This document shows, piece by piece, positions 35,882 through 45,686 of a stretch of 64,000 bases of DNA. Below the pieces are notes generated by a model, which did no database searches, had not been told where the DNA came from, and saw nothing but the letters and a program-made list of their open reading frames with translations. The position numbers and the translations under genes are program-made. Source of the stretch: Romboutsia sp. CE17 (GTDB taxonomy: Bacteria > Bacillota > Clostridia > Peptostreptococcales > Peptostreptococcaceae); NCBI RefSeq assembly GCF_012317385.1, contig NZ_CP051144.1, positions 2,046,001 through 2,110,000 on the forward strand. The letters are read 5' to 3'. The first letter of the stretch is position 1; each line of letters starts with the position of its first letter.

Positions 35882-36814
35882 TTATGCACTTCCTTTCTTA
35901 TCAGTTTTATAATTCTTTAGTTTTAAATATTTGCCTTTTGATGTTGAAAGAATGGGACATGATTTTACAGCCTCTATTATTTTCTGTTCATCTTTTTCCA
36001 TTGGTATATACGCAATCATTATACTTTCATTATTTGGATTTCTCCTTGGTAATGGAACAAATGCTGGCTCATTATTTTCTCTGTATATTCCAAGTCTTGA
36101 ATAAAGATTGTAAACTATAGCTTGTCTTTGTCCTAAGTCATATATAATAGCTGCATTAGTATAACTATTGTCTTTTGGTTTTATTTCTATACCTATCCCT
36201 TTAGATAAAAATCTCTCTCTATCCTTTTTTAAACCTACGTTAGTTATACCTTTTAAGTCTCCAACTTTCATTATTGATTCGTCTACAAATTCAATTTTAA
36301 CTATAGATACATCTGCTACATCTTCTATACTTTTTCTTCTTGATATCCTTCTTAATATAAATGCTAAAATTAAACCTATTAAACTACTTATAAGTAATGC
36401 TATATTATGACTTAATCTTACTTCAGATATAATAAGGTAATACAAACCTATTGTTATAAATGAAGTAATTATACACATATAATTTCTAACTTCATAGGTT
36501 CTTGCAATCTCTTCTATAAAAGAATTACCCCTTTTAACTAGCTGTGAATCTTCTAAATTTTGAAGTGTATTTCTTCTATTTTCTCTTACCTGTCTAAACT
36601 GTTCCGCAGCTAGAGATAAAAATGTTATAGAGGTATAAGAACGTTCTATTAAAGCAGGAACTAATAATGCCCCTAAAGAAGATGCTACAAATGCTAATAC
36701 TATTTGAGATAATAAAACATTTGGTTGGGATGGGTATTGTTTTTGATCTAAATTAAGCATTATCAATCTTGTAACTACTCCAATAATAACTGCTACAAAA
36801 AATACTTTATCCAT
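35882..36814 (-). CDS. YIEGIA family membrane protein, second copy
   Basis: 310 residues. N-terminal hydrophobic segments (about 2-20, 38-60), then the family segment (GNSFIEEIARTYEVRNY, about 95-111), two further membrane helices (about 112-152), and a soluble C-terminal half (170-310) with DLGQRQAIVYNLYSRLGI. It is a paralogue of the next gene upstream, sharing the same plan and motifs such as LGQRQAI. RBS AAGGGGTGATTAA, ATG; 11 bp behind its paralogue. Function unknown; the family is confined to sporulating clostridia as far as I recall. Confidence 0.8.
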   Translation of the reverse strand: MDKVFFVAVIIGVVTRLIMLNLDQKQYPSQPNVLLSQIVLAFVASSLGALLVPALIERSYTSITFLSLAAEQFRQVRENRRNTLQNLEDSQLVKRGNSFIEEIARTYEVRNYMCIITSFITIGLYYLIISEVRLSHNIALLISSLIGLILAFILRRISRRKSIEDVADVSIVKIEFVDESIMKVGDLKGITNVGLKKDRERFLSKGIGIEIKPKDNSYTNAAIIYDLGQRQAIVYNLYSRLGIYRENNEPAFVPLPRRNPNNESIMIAYIPMEKDEQKIIEAVKSCPILSTSKGKYLKLKNYKTDKKGSA

Positions 36815-36825
36815 TTAATCACCCC

Positions 36826-37767
36826 TTATTTAAAAAGCATAGGCTTCTTTTTATAAGCACTTTGCTTACCTTTAGCAGTTTCTATAATCGGTGTACTTTC
36901 AATAACCTGCTTTAGTACATCCATATCTTGAAGTATTGGTATAAATGGTATAACAACAGTCATTTTTTCCATATTAGCTCTTGATATCGCTAGAATATCT
37001 ACTTCATCAATATCTTTATCTATTCCCATATTGATATAAATATTATGAAGTATTGCTTGTCTTTGTCCTAAATCATTAATTATTCCAAAGTCACTTACTG
37101 TCTTAGGAATAATTTCAATGGCCATTCCTTTTTTTATATATCTATCTCTTGTACTTTTTAAACCAATATCAATTATATGTACATTATTTACAAATAGTTG
37201 TGACCCTTCAAAGTGTAATTCAGCAGGAACCACATCTGCTATATCTCCTACACTATTTCTTCTCAAAACTAGTCTAAATATAAAAGCTACTATCATACCT
37301 GCTATAACAGCTGCTATTGTACATATAAAAGTACCCACTCCATATCTTCTAGCTATAATTATGTATGCTGAAGATGCTGCTAAAGCTGAAAATAAACTTA
37401 TATAACTTCTAGTTTCATATGTCGATGCAATTTCTTCTACATATGAACCACCTTTTTGAACCATTTCATCATCATCTAAATTTTCTAATGTTATTCTCTC
37501 CTGCTGTGCTAATCCTTGAAATTGCTGAATACCAACTGCAAAGAAAGTTAGCGCTGAAAATTCTTTATCAATAAGTGCTGGTAGTGCTATAGCTCCAAGA
37601 GATGCAGATAGCCCCGCAATTATGATTTGCTCTATATAATCAAGAGGTCTTGTTGGATATTGCTTATTAGTTATTCTTAACACAAAACCTCTACATAAAG
37701 TCCCTATGATCAAAGCAACTAAAAATGCACGTCTAAATAGTTCATCATTTATTAAACTTTCTTTCAT
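36826..37767 (-). CDS. YIEGIA family membrane protein, first copy
   Basis: 313 residues with the same arrangement as the downstream copy: N-terminal helices, GSYVEEIASTYETRSY, two central helices, and a soluble domain with DLGQRQAILHNIYINMGI. RBS ATAGGAGGAATAATA before ATG, first gene of a three-gene operon with the second copy and the small partner. The two copies are clearly diverged, so the duplication is old, possibly forming a heteromeric complex. Function unknown. Confidence 0.8.
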   Translation of the reverse strand: MKESLINDELFRRAFLVALIIGTLCRGFVLRITNKQYPTRPLDYIEQIIIAGLSASLGAIALPALIDKEFSALTFFAVGIQQFQGLAQQERITLENLDDDEMVQKGGSYVEEIASTYETRSYISLFSALAASSAYIIIARRYGVGTFICTIAAVIAGMIVAFIFRLVLRRNSVGDIADVVPAELHFEGSQLFVNNVHIIDIGLKSTRDRYIKKGMAIEIIPKTVSDFGIINDLGQRQAILHNIYINMGIDKDIDEVDILAISRANMEKMTVVIPFIPILQDMDVLKQVIESTPIIETAKGKQSAYKKKPMLFK

Positions 37768-37830
37768 TATTATTCCTCCTATCTCTTATATTTAAATAAA
37801 ATTTCCATAAGATTAGTTTGTACAAAAACA

Positions 37831-37866
37831 AAAAAAAATTTCCTATTATTCTAGGAAATTTTTTTA
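37831..37866 (-). terminator. Intrinsic terminator of phoR
   Basis: AAATTTCCTA-GAATA-ATAGGAAATTTT on the minus strand, overlapping the phoR stop and followed by a T run. Confidence 0.85.
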
Positions 37867-39134
37867 GGAATAGTAACTGTAAATTCACTACCTTTATTTA
37901 ATTCACTTTTAACCTCGATTTTACCATTTAAAGATTTAACAATGTGCTTTGTTATAGCTAGCCCTAAACCTGTACCACCTACATCTCTACTTCTAGCCTT
38001 ATCAACTCTGTAAAATCTTTCAAATATTCTTTGAATATCTTCTTTAGGTATTCCAATTCCATTATCTATTACTTGTAATATTATATCTTTACCATTAGAT
38101 CCAACAATTACCTTTACTTGCCCATGTTCAGGAGTATACTTAATTGCATTTTCAGTTAAATTTAAGAAAATCTGCTTTATATAATCTCTATTAGAAATTA
38201 CATATAAAGATTGATCTAAAAATTCATGACTAAAATCTATATCTTTATTTTTAGCAATATAACTTAACATATCTTTTACTTCATTAAATGTATCATATAG
38301 ATTTATTTTTTCTAAAACTCTACTTTCAGTATTTTCTATAGCAGATAATAGTAAAATATCATCTATTAATCTCTTTAGTCTATCAGATTCACTTTCTATT
38401 ATAGCTAAAAATCTATTTCTAGTTTGAGTGTCTAGATTTTCATTTAATCTTAAAGTTTCAACAAATCCACTTATAGATGTAAGTGGAGTTTTAAGTTCAT
38501 GTGTTACATTTGCTACGAAATCACTTCTCATGTTTTCTAGCTTTACTTTTTCAGTAATATTTTCAATATTTATGATTGAACCAATTATAACATTGACTGT
38601 ATTTTGAAGATAAACTGGGTCTACTTTTATAGTATAAACTGTTCCATCTTCCATTGTAAGTCTAGATTTCTCATTAGTATTAGATCCTCTAAATTTAGAT
38701 ATTTCTTTTAGTATCTTTTCTTCTTTTATAGCAGTTGCTATGTTTTGACCTTCTATAGTTTGATCTAAATTAGCTTGTATTATTTTTTTAGCTTCATCAT
38801 TTATTAAAAGTATATTTCCATTTATATCTATAGCTAGAATACCATGGGATATACTTTTTAGAATAGATTTTAATTGAAGATGTTTATATTCCACAGCTTC
38901 GATGTTATCCCCCATTTTCTCAATCATATAGTTAAAATTATTAGTAAGCTCTCCTAGTTGACCTTTTGCCGATATATTAAGTCTTGTATGAAATTCTTTA
39001 TTACTTACTTTTTTAGAAACAATTCTAAACTGCTCTATGTATCTTTTTATAGTTATAGTATATCTAAGTGATAATATTGTGATTGTAACTGAAATTAAAG
39101 TAATAAAAAAGTATATATTTTCTAAGTTATCCAT
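37851..39134 (-). CDS. phoR: PhoR-type sensor histidine kinase
   Basis: 427 residues: one N-terminal membrane helix (about 8-26), a HAMP-like linker (30-85), a PAS domain (about 88-195), HisKA with H212 in FVANVTHELKTPLTS, and HATPase_c with DNGIGIPKEDIQRIFERFYR and GGTGLGLAI. There is hardly any extracellular sensing part. The neighbouring response regulator is OmpR/PhoB type, so PhoR is the best name, but the signal could be the cell envelope (WalK-like) instead of phosphate. RBS GGAGATG, ATG. Confidence 0.88.
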   Translation of the reverse strand: MDNLENIYFFITLISVTITILSLRYTITIKRYIEQFRIVSKKVSNKEFHTRLNISAKGQLGELTNNFNYMIEKMGDNIEAVEYKHLQLKSILKSISHGILAIDINGNILLINDEAKKIIQANLDQTIEGQNIATAIKEEKILKEISKFRGSNTNEKSRLTMEDGTVYTIKVDPVYLQNTVNVIIGSIINIENITEKVKLENMRSDFVANVTHELKTPLTSISGFVETLRLNENLDTQTRNRFLAIIESESDRLKRLIDDILLLSAIENTESRVLEKINLYDTFNEVKDMLSYIAKNKDIDFSHEFLDQSLYVISNRDYIKQIFLNLTENAIKYTPEHGQVKVIVGSNGKDIILQVIDNGIGIPKEDIQRIFERFYRVDKARSRDVGGTGLGLAITKHIVKSLNGKIEVKSELNKGSEFTVTIPKKIS

Positions 39135-39160
39135 AATTTCATCTCCATGAATATAAAATT

Positions 39161-39844
39161 TTAATCAATTTTATACCCAACACCTCTTATAGTTTCTATG
39201 TATTTTTCATTATCATCTTCTATTTTCTTTCTTAGATATCTAATGTGTACATCTACGGTTCTTGTTTCACCATAGTATTCATATCCCCAAATCTTATCTA
39301 AAAGATAATTTCTTGAAAGAACCTTCCCTTTATTTTGAAGTAATAATCTCAACAATTCAAATTCTTTAAGTGTAAGATCAATTTTATTATTATCCTTACA
39401 CACTTCATGCTTAGATAAGTCTACTCTAATATTTTTATGAACTAATACATCATCTTCTACCTTAGAATTAACATTATATCGTCTTAAAACAGATGCTATT
39501 CTTGCCAATAATTCTTTTATACCAAAAGGTTTTGTTATATAGTCATCAGCACCGACTTCTAGCCCTTCTACTTTATCCCCTTCCATATTTTTTGCAGTTA
39601 ACATAATAACTGGAATATTTTTTAAATCTTTGTCTGATCGTATTTTTTTTAGAACATCTATTCCACTTATATTTGGAAGCATCCAGTCTAGAAGTATTAA
39701 ATCAGGTTTAATTTCCTTCGCTTTTATAAATCCATCAAACCCATCATAAGAGCAATGAACCTCATAGTTTGCAGTTTCTAAATTGAATTTTAGTAGTTCT
39801 ACTATATGTATCTCATCGTCTATAACAAGAATTTTAGTATTCAT
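39161..39844 (-). CDS. phoP: PhoB/OmpR-family response regulator
   Basis: 227 residues. Receiver domain with D9-D10, phospho-acceptor D53 (LLDWMLP) and LTAK lysine; the C-terminal winged helix ends RTVDVHIRYLRKKIEDDNEKYIETIRGVGYKID. It precedes its kinase by 26 bp. RBS GAGAGGAGAATAATTCTT, ATG. It follows pgeF closely (17 bp), so the two-component pair may be read together with the nrdR-pgeF genes. Confidence 0.9.
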   Translation of the reverse strand: MNTKILVIDDEIHIVELLKFNLETANYEVHCSYDGFDGFIKAKEIKPDLILLDWMLPNISGIDVLKKIRSDKDLKNIPVIMLTAKNMEGDKVEGLEVGADDYITKPFGIKELLARIASVLRRYNVNSKVEDDVLVHKNIRVDLSKHEVCKDNNKIDLTLKEFELLRLLLQNKGKVLSRNYLLDKIWGYEYYGETRTVDVHIRYLRKKIEDDNEKYIETIRGVGYKID

Positions 39845-39861
39845 AAGAATTATTCTCCTCT

Positions 39862-40572
39862 CTATTTTACCTGTAGCATAAGTCCTATCCTCTTATTTGT
39901 CTTCTCATGAACTCTATAAGAATGGAACTTGTCTGAGTTACAACTAGTACATATATTTAGATTTATTATATTCTTAACCTTTACTCCACAAGTTTTCAAA
40001 ATATATTCATTAATACTCCATAAATCTAAATAATATTTCTCTTCCTTTATTATATAAAAAGTTTCTTCCATGTTTGTAAGAATTGTGTTAAATTTTTCTA
40101 CTAAATCTTTTGAAACTTCATAACAACAAGGTCCAATAGAAGGACCTATAACACAAATCAAATCATCAGGATTTGTATTATATTCCTTCTTCATAAGATC
40201 TATTGTATTTTTAACAATCTTAGAGTAAGTACCTCTCCAGCCTGCATGAACTGCTCCTATAGCCTTATTTTTCTTATCTATAATAGCTATAGGAACACAA
40301 TCCGCTGTAAATACAAGAAGGGGAACTTCTCTTAAATTAGTTATAAGAGCATCTCCTTCTTTTTTACATCCTATATTTTCTTCATTTACAATGTTTACAA
40401 TATCAGAATGAATTTGAATATTACTTGTTAAGTTATCTAAGTTAAAGTCATCCTTATTAAATGTATTTATTAAATCCTCTTTACTTTTAGAATCTATATT
40501 TTTTGTAGTTATTGCTAATTTAACAAAATCTAATTCATCTTCTATTTTTTTTATACTTATGTAATTCTCCAT
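39862..40572 (-). CDS. pgeF: Multicopper-like purine nucleoside phosphorylase / laccase-domain protein
   Basis: 236 residues, DUF152/LACC1 family (YlmD/YfiH). The zinc site appears as AVHAGWRGTYSKIV (His), GPSIGPCCYEVS (Cys) and a C-terminal SYRVHEKTNKRIGLM (His). Members have purine nucleoside phosphorylase and adenosine deaminase activity; E. coli YfiH (PgeF) hydrolyses a wrong peptidoglycan precursor with L-Ser. The start lies 2 bp after nrdR. Its position matches ylmD in the Bacillus sigG-ylm region. Confidence 0.9.
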   Translation of the reverse strand: MENYISIKKIEDELDFVKLAITTKNIDSKSKEDLINTFNKDDFNLDNLTSNIQIHSDIVNIVNEENIGCKKEGDALITNLREVPLLVFTADCVPIAIIDKKNKAIGAVHAGWRGTYSKIVKNTIDLMKKEYNTNPDDLICVIGPSIGPCCYEVSKDLVEKFNTILTNMEETFYIIKEEKYYLDLWSINEYILKTCGVKVKNIINLNICTSCNSDKFHSYRVHEKTNKRIGLMLQVK

Positions 40573-40574
40573 AT

Positions 40575-41033
40575 TTAGTCTCCCTTTTCTATTAGAATAT
40601 TCTTTAGTTCATTAACAAAAGTATTTATATCTTTAAATTGTCTATAAACAGAAGCAAACCTAACATATGCTACCTCATCTACATCTTTTAACTTTTCCAT
40701 AACTATTTCACCTATGTATTTAGTATCTACTTCTGATGAGAAATTTTTATTAACTTCATTTTCAATATAATCTACTATTTCATCTATTTGTTCTATTGAT
40801 ACAGGTCTTTTTTCACAAGCCTTTAATATACCATGTTTGATTTTATCTCTATTAAAATATTCTCTAACGTTATCTTTTTTTACAACCATTACTGGAGTAG
40901 TTTCTATTTTTTCATAAGTAGTGAATCTAGATTTACAAGATTCACACTCTCTTCTTCTTCTAATTGATTTACTGTCTGTATGTCTTGAATCCACTACTTT
41001 TGATTCTTTATAGTTACAATAAGGACACTGCAT
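40575..41033 (-). CDS. nrdR: Ribonucleotide reductase transcriptional repressor NrdR
   Basis: 152 residues. The zinc ribbon has C3/C6 (CPYC) and C31/C34 (CESC), with RRRREC between them, followed by an ATP-cone domain (about 48-140, [20 protein letters not shown]). It senses dATP/ATP and represses nrd genes. RBS TAGGAGGAATGGC, ATG. It follows ylmC. Confidence 0.96.
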   Translation of the reverse strand: MQCPYCNYKESKVVDSRHTDSKSIRRRRECESCKSRFTTYEKIETTPVMVVKKDNVREYFNRDKIKHGILKACEKRPVSIEQIDEIVDYIENEVNKNFSSEVDTKYIGEIVMEKLKDVDEVAYVRFASVYRQFKDINTFVNELKNILIEKGD

Positions 41034-41069
41034 GCCATTCCTCCTAAGTTTTCTTTTGTATAATTTTTT

Positions 41070-41339
41070 TTATAATTTTTCTATATTAAATTCATCTAAA
41101 TTAATATCTGAGCCTAAATTTACTATTATTGTATCACAACCTACCTTTAGTATATCACTGAAGAATACAATTTCTTCTTCAGATCCTCTAGAAAAAAAGC
41201 CTCTACTATCACCTAAAATAGTAAACGATATCACTTTACCTTCATTAATGTCTAAATCAATATCAGTTATGAATCCCATTTTCTTACCATTCTTAATATT
41301 TATTACTTCTTTTTCCATTATATCAGATACTCTCATCAT
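41070..41339 (-). CDS. ylmC: YlmC/YmxH family PRC-barrel protein
   Basis: 89 residues, one PRC-barrel domain: MRVSDIMEKEVINIKNGKKMGFITDIDLDINEGKV. YlmC/YmxH proteins are found in sporulating Firmicutes near sigE-sigG; the function is unknown. RBS AAAGGAGGGAG, ATG. It follows sigG but a long hairpin terminator stands between them. Confidence 0.88.
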   Translation of the reverse strand: MMRVSDIMEKEVINIKNGKKMGFITDIDLDINEGKVISFTILGDSRGFFSRGSEEEIVFFSDILKVGCDTIIVNLGSDINLDEFNIEKL

Positions 41340-41427
41340 ATTATAATCTCCCTCCTTTAAAAAATAAATATGTACTTGGCCAAAAAAAAAGAACTAATTT
41401 AAATTTCTCATAAAAAATAAAGTTCAT

Positions 41428-41516
41428 AAAAAAAAGAGCATGACCAATGCCTTAATTCACTTAATATGTACCTTCTTTATAATGATATGTGAATTTGCAT
41501 TTATACATGCTCTTTA
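41428..41516 (-). terminator. Terminator of sigG
   Basis: AAAGAGCATG pairs with CATGCTCTTT over a long distance, with an inner ATTCAC/GTGAAT pairing, followed by eight T on the minus strand. It begins shortly after the sigG stop. Confidence 0.8.
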
Positions 41517-41526
41517 AAGTTAAATT

Positions 41527-42300
41527 TTATATATACTTTCTCATATTTTTAAGTGCATTTTTTTCTATTCTTGATACCTGTGCTTGAGATATTCCAATCT
41601 CATCAGCTACTTCGATTTGTGTTCTCCCTTTATAAAACCTTAAATCTAATACTAATTTTTCTCTACTATTTAATTTTTTAATCGCTTCTTTTAAAGCAAT
41701 CTCTTGTAGCCAATTTTCATCGGTATCTTTTTTATCTTGAACTTGATCCATAACAAATATAGCATCTCCATTATCCTGATATACTGGATCAAATAAAGAT
41801 ATTGGATCTTGTATTGCGTCTAATGCCATTACTACTGATTCAACTTCTAATCCTAATTCTTTTGCTATTTCTGATACTGTAGGTTCTTTTGCATTACTTC
41901 TTACTAATCTTTCTCTTACTTGTAAAGCCTTATATGCAATATCTTTTAATGACCTACTAACTCTAATTGGATTATTGTCCCTTAGATATCTTCTTATTTC
42001 TCCTATAATCATAGGGACTGCATAAGTTGAAAATCTTACATTTTGACTTAAGTCAAAGTTGTCAATAGCTTTTATAAGTCCTATACATCCTATTTGAAAT
42101 AAATCGTCTATATTTTCCCCTCTGTTATTAAACTTCTGTATTACACTTAAAACTAATCTCAAGTTTCCTCTTACAAATTGCTGTCTAGCTTCTTCATCAC
42201 CATCTTTTATTTTTAAAAGAAGCTCAGTCATTTGATTATTCTTAAGAACCGGAAGCTCAGATGTATTAACACCACAGATTTCAACTTTATTAATTTGCAT
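41527..42300 (-). CDS. sigG: Sporulation sigma factor SigG
   Basis: 257 residues. Sigma regions 2-4 are all present: DDLFQIGCIGLIKAIDNFD (2.2), VRFSTYAVPMIIGEIRRYLRD (2.3-2.4), and the C-terminal GRTQIEVADEIGISQAQVSRIEK (4.2). The N-terminus NKVEICGVNTSELPVL is typical of sigma-G, the late forespore sigma factor. It follows sigE as in all sporulating Firmicutes. RBS GAGAGGA, ATG. Confidence 0.96.
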   Translation of the reverse strand: MQINKVEICGVNTSELPVLKNNQMTELLLKIKDGDEEARQQFVRGNLRLVLSVIQKFNNRGENIDDLFQIGCIGLIKAIDNFDLSQNVRFSTYAVPMIIGEIRRYLRDNNPIRVSRSLKDIAYKALQVRERLVRSNAKEPTVSEIAKELGLEVESVVMALDAIQDPISLFDPVYQDNGDAIFVMDQVQDKKDTDENWLQEIALKEAIKKLNSREKLVLDLRFYKGRTQIEVADEIGISQAQVSRIEKNALKNMRKYI

Positions 42301-42387
42301 AAGTTTCAGTCCTCTCTTAAAAGTTTGTATATATGAAATTATTTACACATCAATTATTTTTATACTTTTAAGAAGGAATTATTTGCT

Positions 42388-43122
42388 TTATACAAATTTT
42401 TTCATTTCCTTTTTTAGCCTTGAAATTATTTTTTTCTCTAGCCTAGAAATATAAGATTGAGATATGCCAAGCATTCCAGCCACTTCTTTTTGTGTTCGTT
42501 CATTACCTTTATTAGTTAGTCCAAATCTTAATTCCATAATTTGCTTTTCCCTATCGGACAATCTATCAAGTGCCATTATTAATAAATCCTTATCAATTTC
42601 CTCTTCGATAATTTTATAAATCTCATCATTTTCTGTTCCTAATACATCTGAAAGAAGCAACTCATTTCCATCTAAATCTATATTAAGCGGTTCATCAAAT
42701 GATACTTCTGCTTTCTTTTTATTATTTTTTCTCAGATACATTAATATTTCATTTTCAATACATCTTGATGCGTAGGTTGCTAATTTTATATTTTTATTTA
42801 ACTTAAATGTATTTACAGCCTTTATTAGACCAATTGTACCAATAGAAATTAAATCCTCTACATCTATACCTGTGTTTTCAAACTTTCTAGATATATATAC
42901 AACTAATCTTAAATTTCTTTCAATTAGTGTAGTTTTAACACTTTCATCATTTTCTAGCCTTTTTAGTAAGTCATTCTCTTCTTCTGGTTTTAATGGTGGT
43001 GGAAGTATATTCACTCCACCCATGTAATAAATACTGTCTGATTTTATAATTCCTAATTTTACCCCTATCTTTAAAGTCAGCATTCTACATTTAGCTATAA
43101 ACTTGCTTAATATTGACTTCAT
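42388..43122 (-). CDS. sigE: Sporulation sigma factor SigE (pro-sigma-E)
   Basis: 244 residues from the ATG at 43122, which follows AAAGGGGGAGAGTAAC; a start 9 codons earlier lacks an RBS. The N-terminal pro-sequence [18 protein letters not shown]... precedes [14 protein letters not shown], near where SpoIIGA cleaves in other species. Regions 2-4 follow ([44 protein letters not shown]). SigE directs early mother-cell transcription, including spoIVA. spoIIGA lies just upstream. Confidence 0.96.
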   Translation of the reverse strand: MKSILSKFIAKCRMLTLKIGVKLGIIKSDSIYYMGGVNILPPPLKPEEENDLLKRLENDESVKTTLIERNLRLVVYISRKFENTGIDVEDLISIGTIGLIKAVNTFKLNKNIKLATYASRCIENEILMYLRKNNKKKAEVSFDEPLNIDLDGNELLLSDVLGTENDEIYKIIEEEIDKDLLIMALDRLSDREKQIMELRFGLTNKGNERTQKEVAGMLGISQSYISRLEKKIISRLKKEMKKFV

Positions 43123-43160
43123 GTTACTCTCCCCCTTTAATGTTCCCATATTTATTTTAG

Positions 43161-43997
43161 TTAAGATAAGATGCTTGGATTTAATATTGCACTATATTCT
43201 TCATCCTTAAAATCTGATACTCCTATAATTATATTCCTAATCTTCTTTTCATCTATTTCTAAGTAGTCTGCCTTAAATCCTAAGATCATATTTGCTTGAT
43301 TACTACCTGCATGTCTATAAGGAATCAATCTAACTCTAGCCGATAACTCATCATCTAAGTCATTAATTATCTCATCAACATTTATTACACTTATATCCTT
43401 ATAATCATGGTTAAGTTCTAAATTTGGTAATAAGGATGTTAATATACTAGACTTAATTATAACTACATCATTTTTACTAATAGGATCTTTTAAAAAATTA
43501 CCACTATCTAATAATGCCTCACAATTACAGTTATTATTTAATAAGCTTATTGTGATTGTCTTAGTGAAATCTTTTAAGTGTTTGATAGTTTTTATATCTC
43601 TGTATATATATTGAAGAAGCTTACAACTAAAATATGAGCATGCAATTAAAAATGATATTTTCAAATGACTAATACCAGTAAAATAAATTATAAAGTATGT
43701 ACTTCCAGAAATAAAAATATTAACTAAGTAAAACATTATAAGTATCCTTATATACTCTTTTTTACTATTAAATTTAAATGATACTAAAGTTATTATTATT
43801 ATGAATATTATTTTTGATGGAATAGTAAATAAGACTTCTAAGTTTGGAAATATGTATGCTACAGAATATATTGCACCTAAAACTGCACCAAGTAGCTTTT
43901 GCACTCTAGTATTAAAATTTTTTGTAAGAATAGAAGTACAACTTATAATAATATAATTTATTAGTAGGTTCTCTATAATATAAGAATCTATATACAT
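43161..43997 (-). CDS. spoIIGA: Sigma-E processing peptidase SpoIIGA
   Basis: 278 residues. Five or so membrane helices fill the N-terminal half (1-125); the C-terminal part is an aspartic protease-like domain with D164 in [11 protein letters not shown] (DSGN instead of the common DTGN). It cleaves pro-sigma-E at the polar septum when signalled by SpoIIR. RBS GAGGGGGAGTAGGC, ATG. It is followed by sigE after about 40 bp. Confidence 0.94.
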   Translation of the reverse strand: MYIDSYIIENLLINYIIISCTSILTKNFNTRVQKLLGAVLGAIYSVAYIFPNLEVLFTIPSKIIFIIIITLVSFKFNSKKEYIRILIMFYLVNIFISGSTYFIIYFTGISHLKISFLIACSYFSCKLLQYIYRDIKTIKHLKDFTKTITISLLNNNCNCEALLDSGNFLKDPISKNDVVIIKSSILTSLLPNLELNHDYKDISVINVDEIINDLDDELSARVRLIPYRHAGSNQANMILGFKADYLEIDEKKIRNIIIGVSDFKDEEYSAILNPSILS

Positions 43998-44030
43998 TGC
44001 CTACTCCCCCTCTTCATGAACCTTTAGTTC

Positions 44031-44078
44031 ATTATACTCTAATTCTTACATAATTTTATGTCATTTTTTATAGTCGAA
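44031..44078 (-). promoter_or_regulatory. Candidate Spo0A-activated spoIIG promoter
   Basis: On the minus strand, TATAAT (44031-44036) is preceded after exactly 22 bp by ATGACA (44059-44064), and 6 bp further by TTCGACTA (44071-44078), one base off the reverse of the 0A box TTGTCGAA. The spoIIG promoter of B. subtilis also has a 22-bp spacer and a 0A box by the -35. The rest of 44079-44345 is A+T-rich with nothing else recognisable. Confidence 0.6.
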
Positions 44079-44348
44079 GCTTATGCATAAAATTTCTAAA
44101 TTCACTTATAAAAACACTACATTTCCCTTTATTTTTAACTAATAAATATATCCTCAGTATTTATTAGTAGAATTAACTTGTAGAATAACTAGTATATAGG
44201 TAAAAAATCAGTATAAATTACTTATTATTTTTATATAAATTTATTCTATTTAATTTTTTATATAAATATATAATTATGTTTATACTTTTATAGATTTTAA
44301 GTTATAACTTCATCAAAGTAACAATTTGACTTTTGTTTATAAAATAAA

Positions 44349-44420
44349 AAAAAGATAGCTTATATTAGAAAGTGAAATATAACCATATATTCACTAACAT
44401 AATATTTAACTATCTTTTTA
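44349..44420 (-). terminator. Terminator of ftsZ
   Basis: AAAAGATAG and CTATCTTTT at the ends and an inner AGTGAATAT-type stem (AGTGAAATAT/ATATATTCACT) form a branched or extended hairpin, followed by T residues, directly behind ftsZ. Confidence 0.75.
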
Positions 44421-44438
44421 TATTTAAAATTATATCTA

Positions 44439-45581
44439 TTATCTTCTTCTTCTTAAAAAAGTTGGTATTATCATTTCATCATCTTCTTCAACTCTTTTAG
44501 GCTCTTCTTTAGTAACAGCAGTCTCTTTAACTGGTTCTGCTACAACTTCTTGTTTACTAACTTCAGGTTCAACTGGCTTAGTTGTAAACTTGCTTATAGT
44601 GTCATTTATTCTCATCTCTTGAGGTTGATTATGTTCAAACCCTGTTGCTATAACAGTTATACTTATTTCATCTCCTAAGTCTTCTCTTATAGATGCTCCA
44701 AATATAATGTTTGCTTCTGGATCACATGATTCTTGAACTAATGTAGAGGCCTCATTTATTTCAAATAGACCTAAATTAGATCCACCTGTTATATTAAGTA
44801 GTACTCCCTTAGCTCCTTTTATTGAAGTTTCAAGTAATGGTGATTGTATAGCTTCTCTAGCAGCTTCTACAGCTCTATTTTCACCTACAGCTCTACCCAT
44901 ACCCATATGAGCTAAACCTTGTTCCTTCATTATTGAAGTAACATCAGCGAAGTCTAAGTTTATAAGACCTGGTACTGCTATAAGATCTGATATAGATTGT
45001 ATACCTTGTTTTAATACATTATCAGCTATAGAGAATGCTTCTAACATAGATGTATTCTTTTGTACTAATTGTAATAACTTATCATTAGGTATAGTTATTA
45101 AAGTGTCAACATTTGCTTTTAAATCTTCTATACCTCTTTCAGCATTCTTCATTCTTATTTTACCTTCAAATACGAAAGGTTTAGTAACAACTCCTACTGT
45201 AAGTATACCCATTTCCTTAGCTAATTGAGCAACTAATGGAGCTGCTCCTGTACCTGTTCCTCCACCCATTCCGGCAGTAACAAATACCATATCCGCACCT
45301 TCTAGTAACTTTATTATTTCATCCTTACTTTCCTCAGCTGCTTTTTTCCCAATTTCAGGGTTTGCACCTGCTCCAAGCCCTCTAGTAAGCTTATCTCCTA
45401 TTTGAACTTTATACTCAGCTTTAGATGTGTATAAAGCTTGCTTATCAGTATTAATCGCTATAAACTCAACACCTTTAAGTTGTGCTTCTACCATTCGGTT
45501 AACAGCGTTATTTCCACCGCCACCTACACCTATTACCTTTATCTGCGCAAAATTATCTGATTCTACGTCAAAGTTTAGCAT
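44439..45581 (-). CDS. ftsZ: Cell division protein FtsZ
   Basis: 380 residues. GTPase domain: [13 protein letters not shown] at the start, the tubulin signature [13 protein letters not shown] (about 105-117), the T7 loop NLDFADV. A linker rich in Glu, Val and Lys (about 320-365) leads to the conserved C-terminal peptide [14 protein letters not shown], the docking site for FtsA or SepF. RBS AAGGAGG, ATG. No ftsA precedes it; the upstream neighbour is sbp. Confidence 0.98.
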   Translation of the reverse strand: MLNFDVESDNFAQIKVIGVGGGGNNAVNRMVEAQLKGVEFIAINTDKQALYTSKAEYKVQIGDKLTRGLGAGANPEIGKKAAEESKDEIIKLLEGADMVFVTAGMGGGTGTGAAPLVAQLAKEMGILTVGVVTKPFVFEGKIRMKNAERGIEDLKANVDTLITIPNDKLLQLVQKNTSMLEAFSIADNVLKQGIQSISDLIAVPGLINLDFADVTSIMKEQGLAHMGMGRAVGENRAVEAAREAIQSPLLETSIKGAKGVLLNITGGSNLGLFEINEASTLVQESCDPEANIIFGASIREDLGDEISITVIATGFEHNQPQEMRINDTISKFTTKPVEPEVSKQEVVAEPVKETAVTKEEPKRVEEDDEMIIPTFLRRRR

Positions 45582-45626
45582 TTATAAACCTCCTTGTTTT
45601 ACGATTCAAAGTAAATCTATGTAATG

Positions 45627-45635
45627 ATTATACCA
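45627..45635 (-). promoter_or_regulatory. Extended -10 promoter of ftsZ
   Basis: TGGTATAAT on the minus strand (TGn-extended -10), about 46 bp before the ftsZ start; the -35 (TTAACA at 19 bp) is weak. Confidence 0.45.
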
Positions 45636-45686
45636 TTTAATCTACATAATTTGTTAATATTTAACTAACTTATTCCACAAAAATAC

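Noticed and set aside
42301-42387. Sigma-G or sigma-E promoter before sigG
   Set aside because: GTATA and CATATATA are present on the minus strand, but spacing and matches to either consensus are poor; not enough to call.
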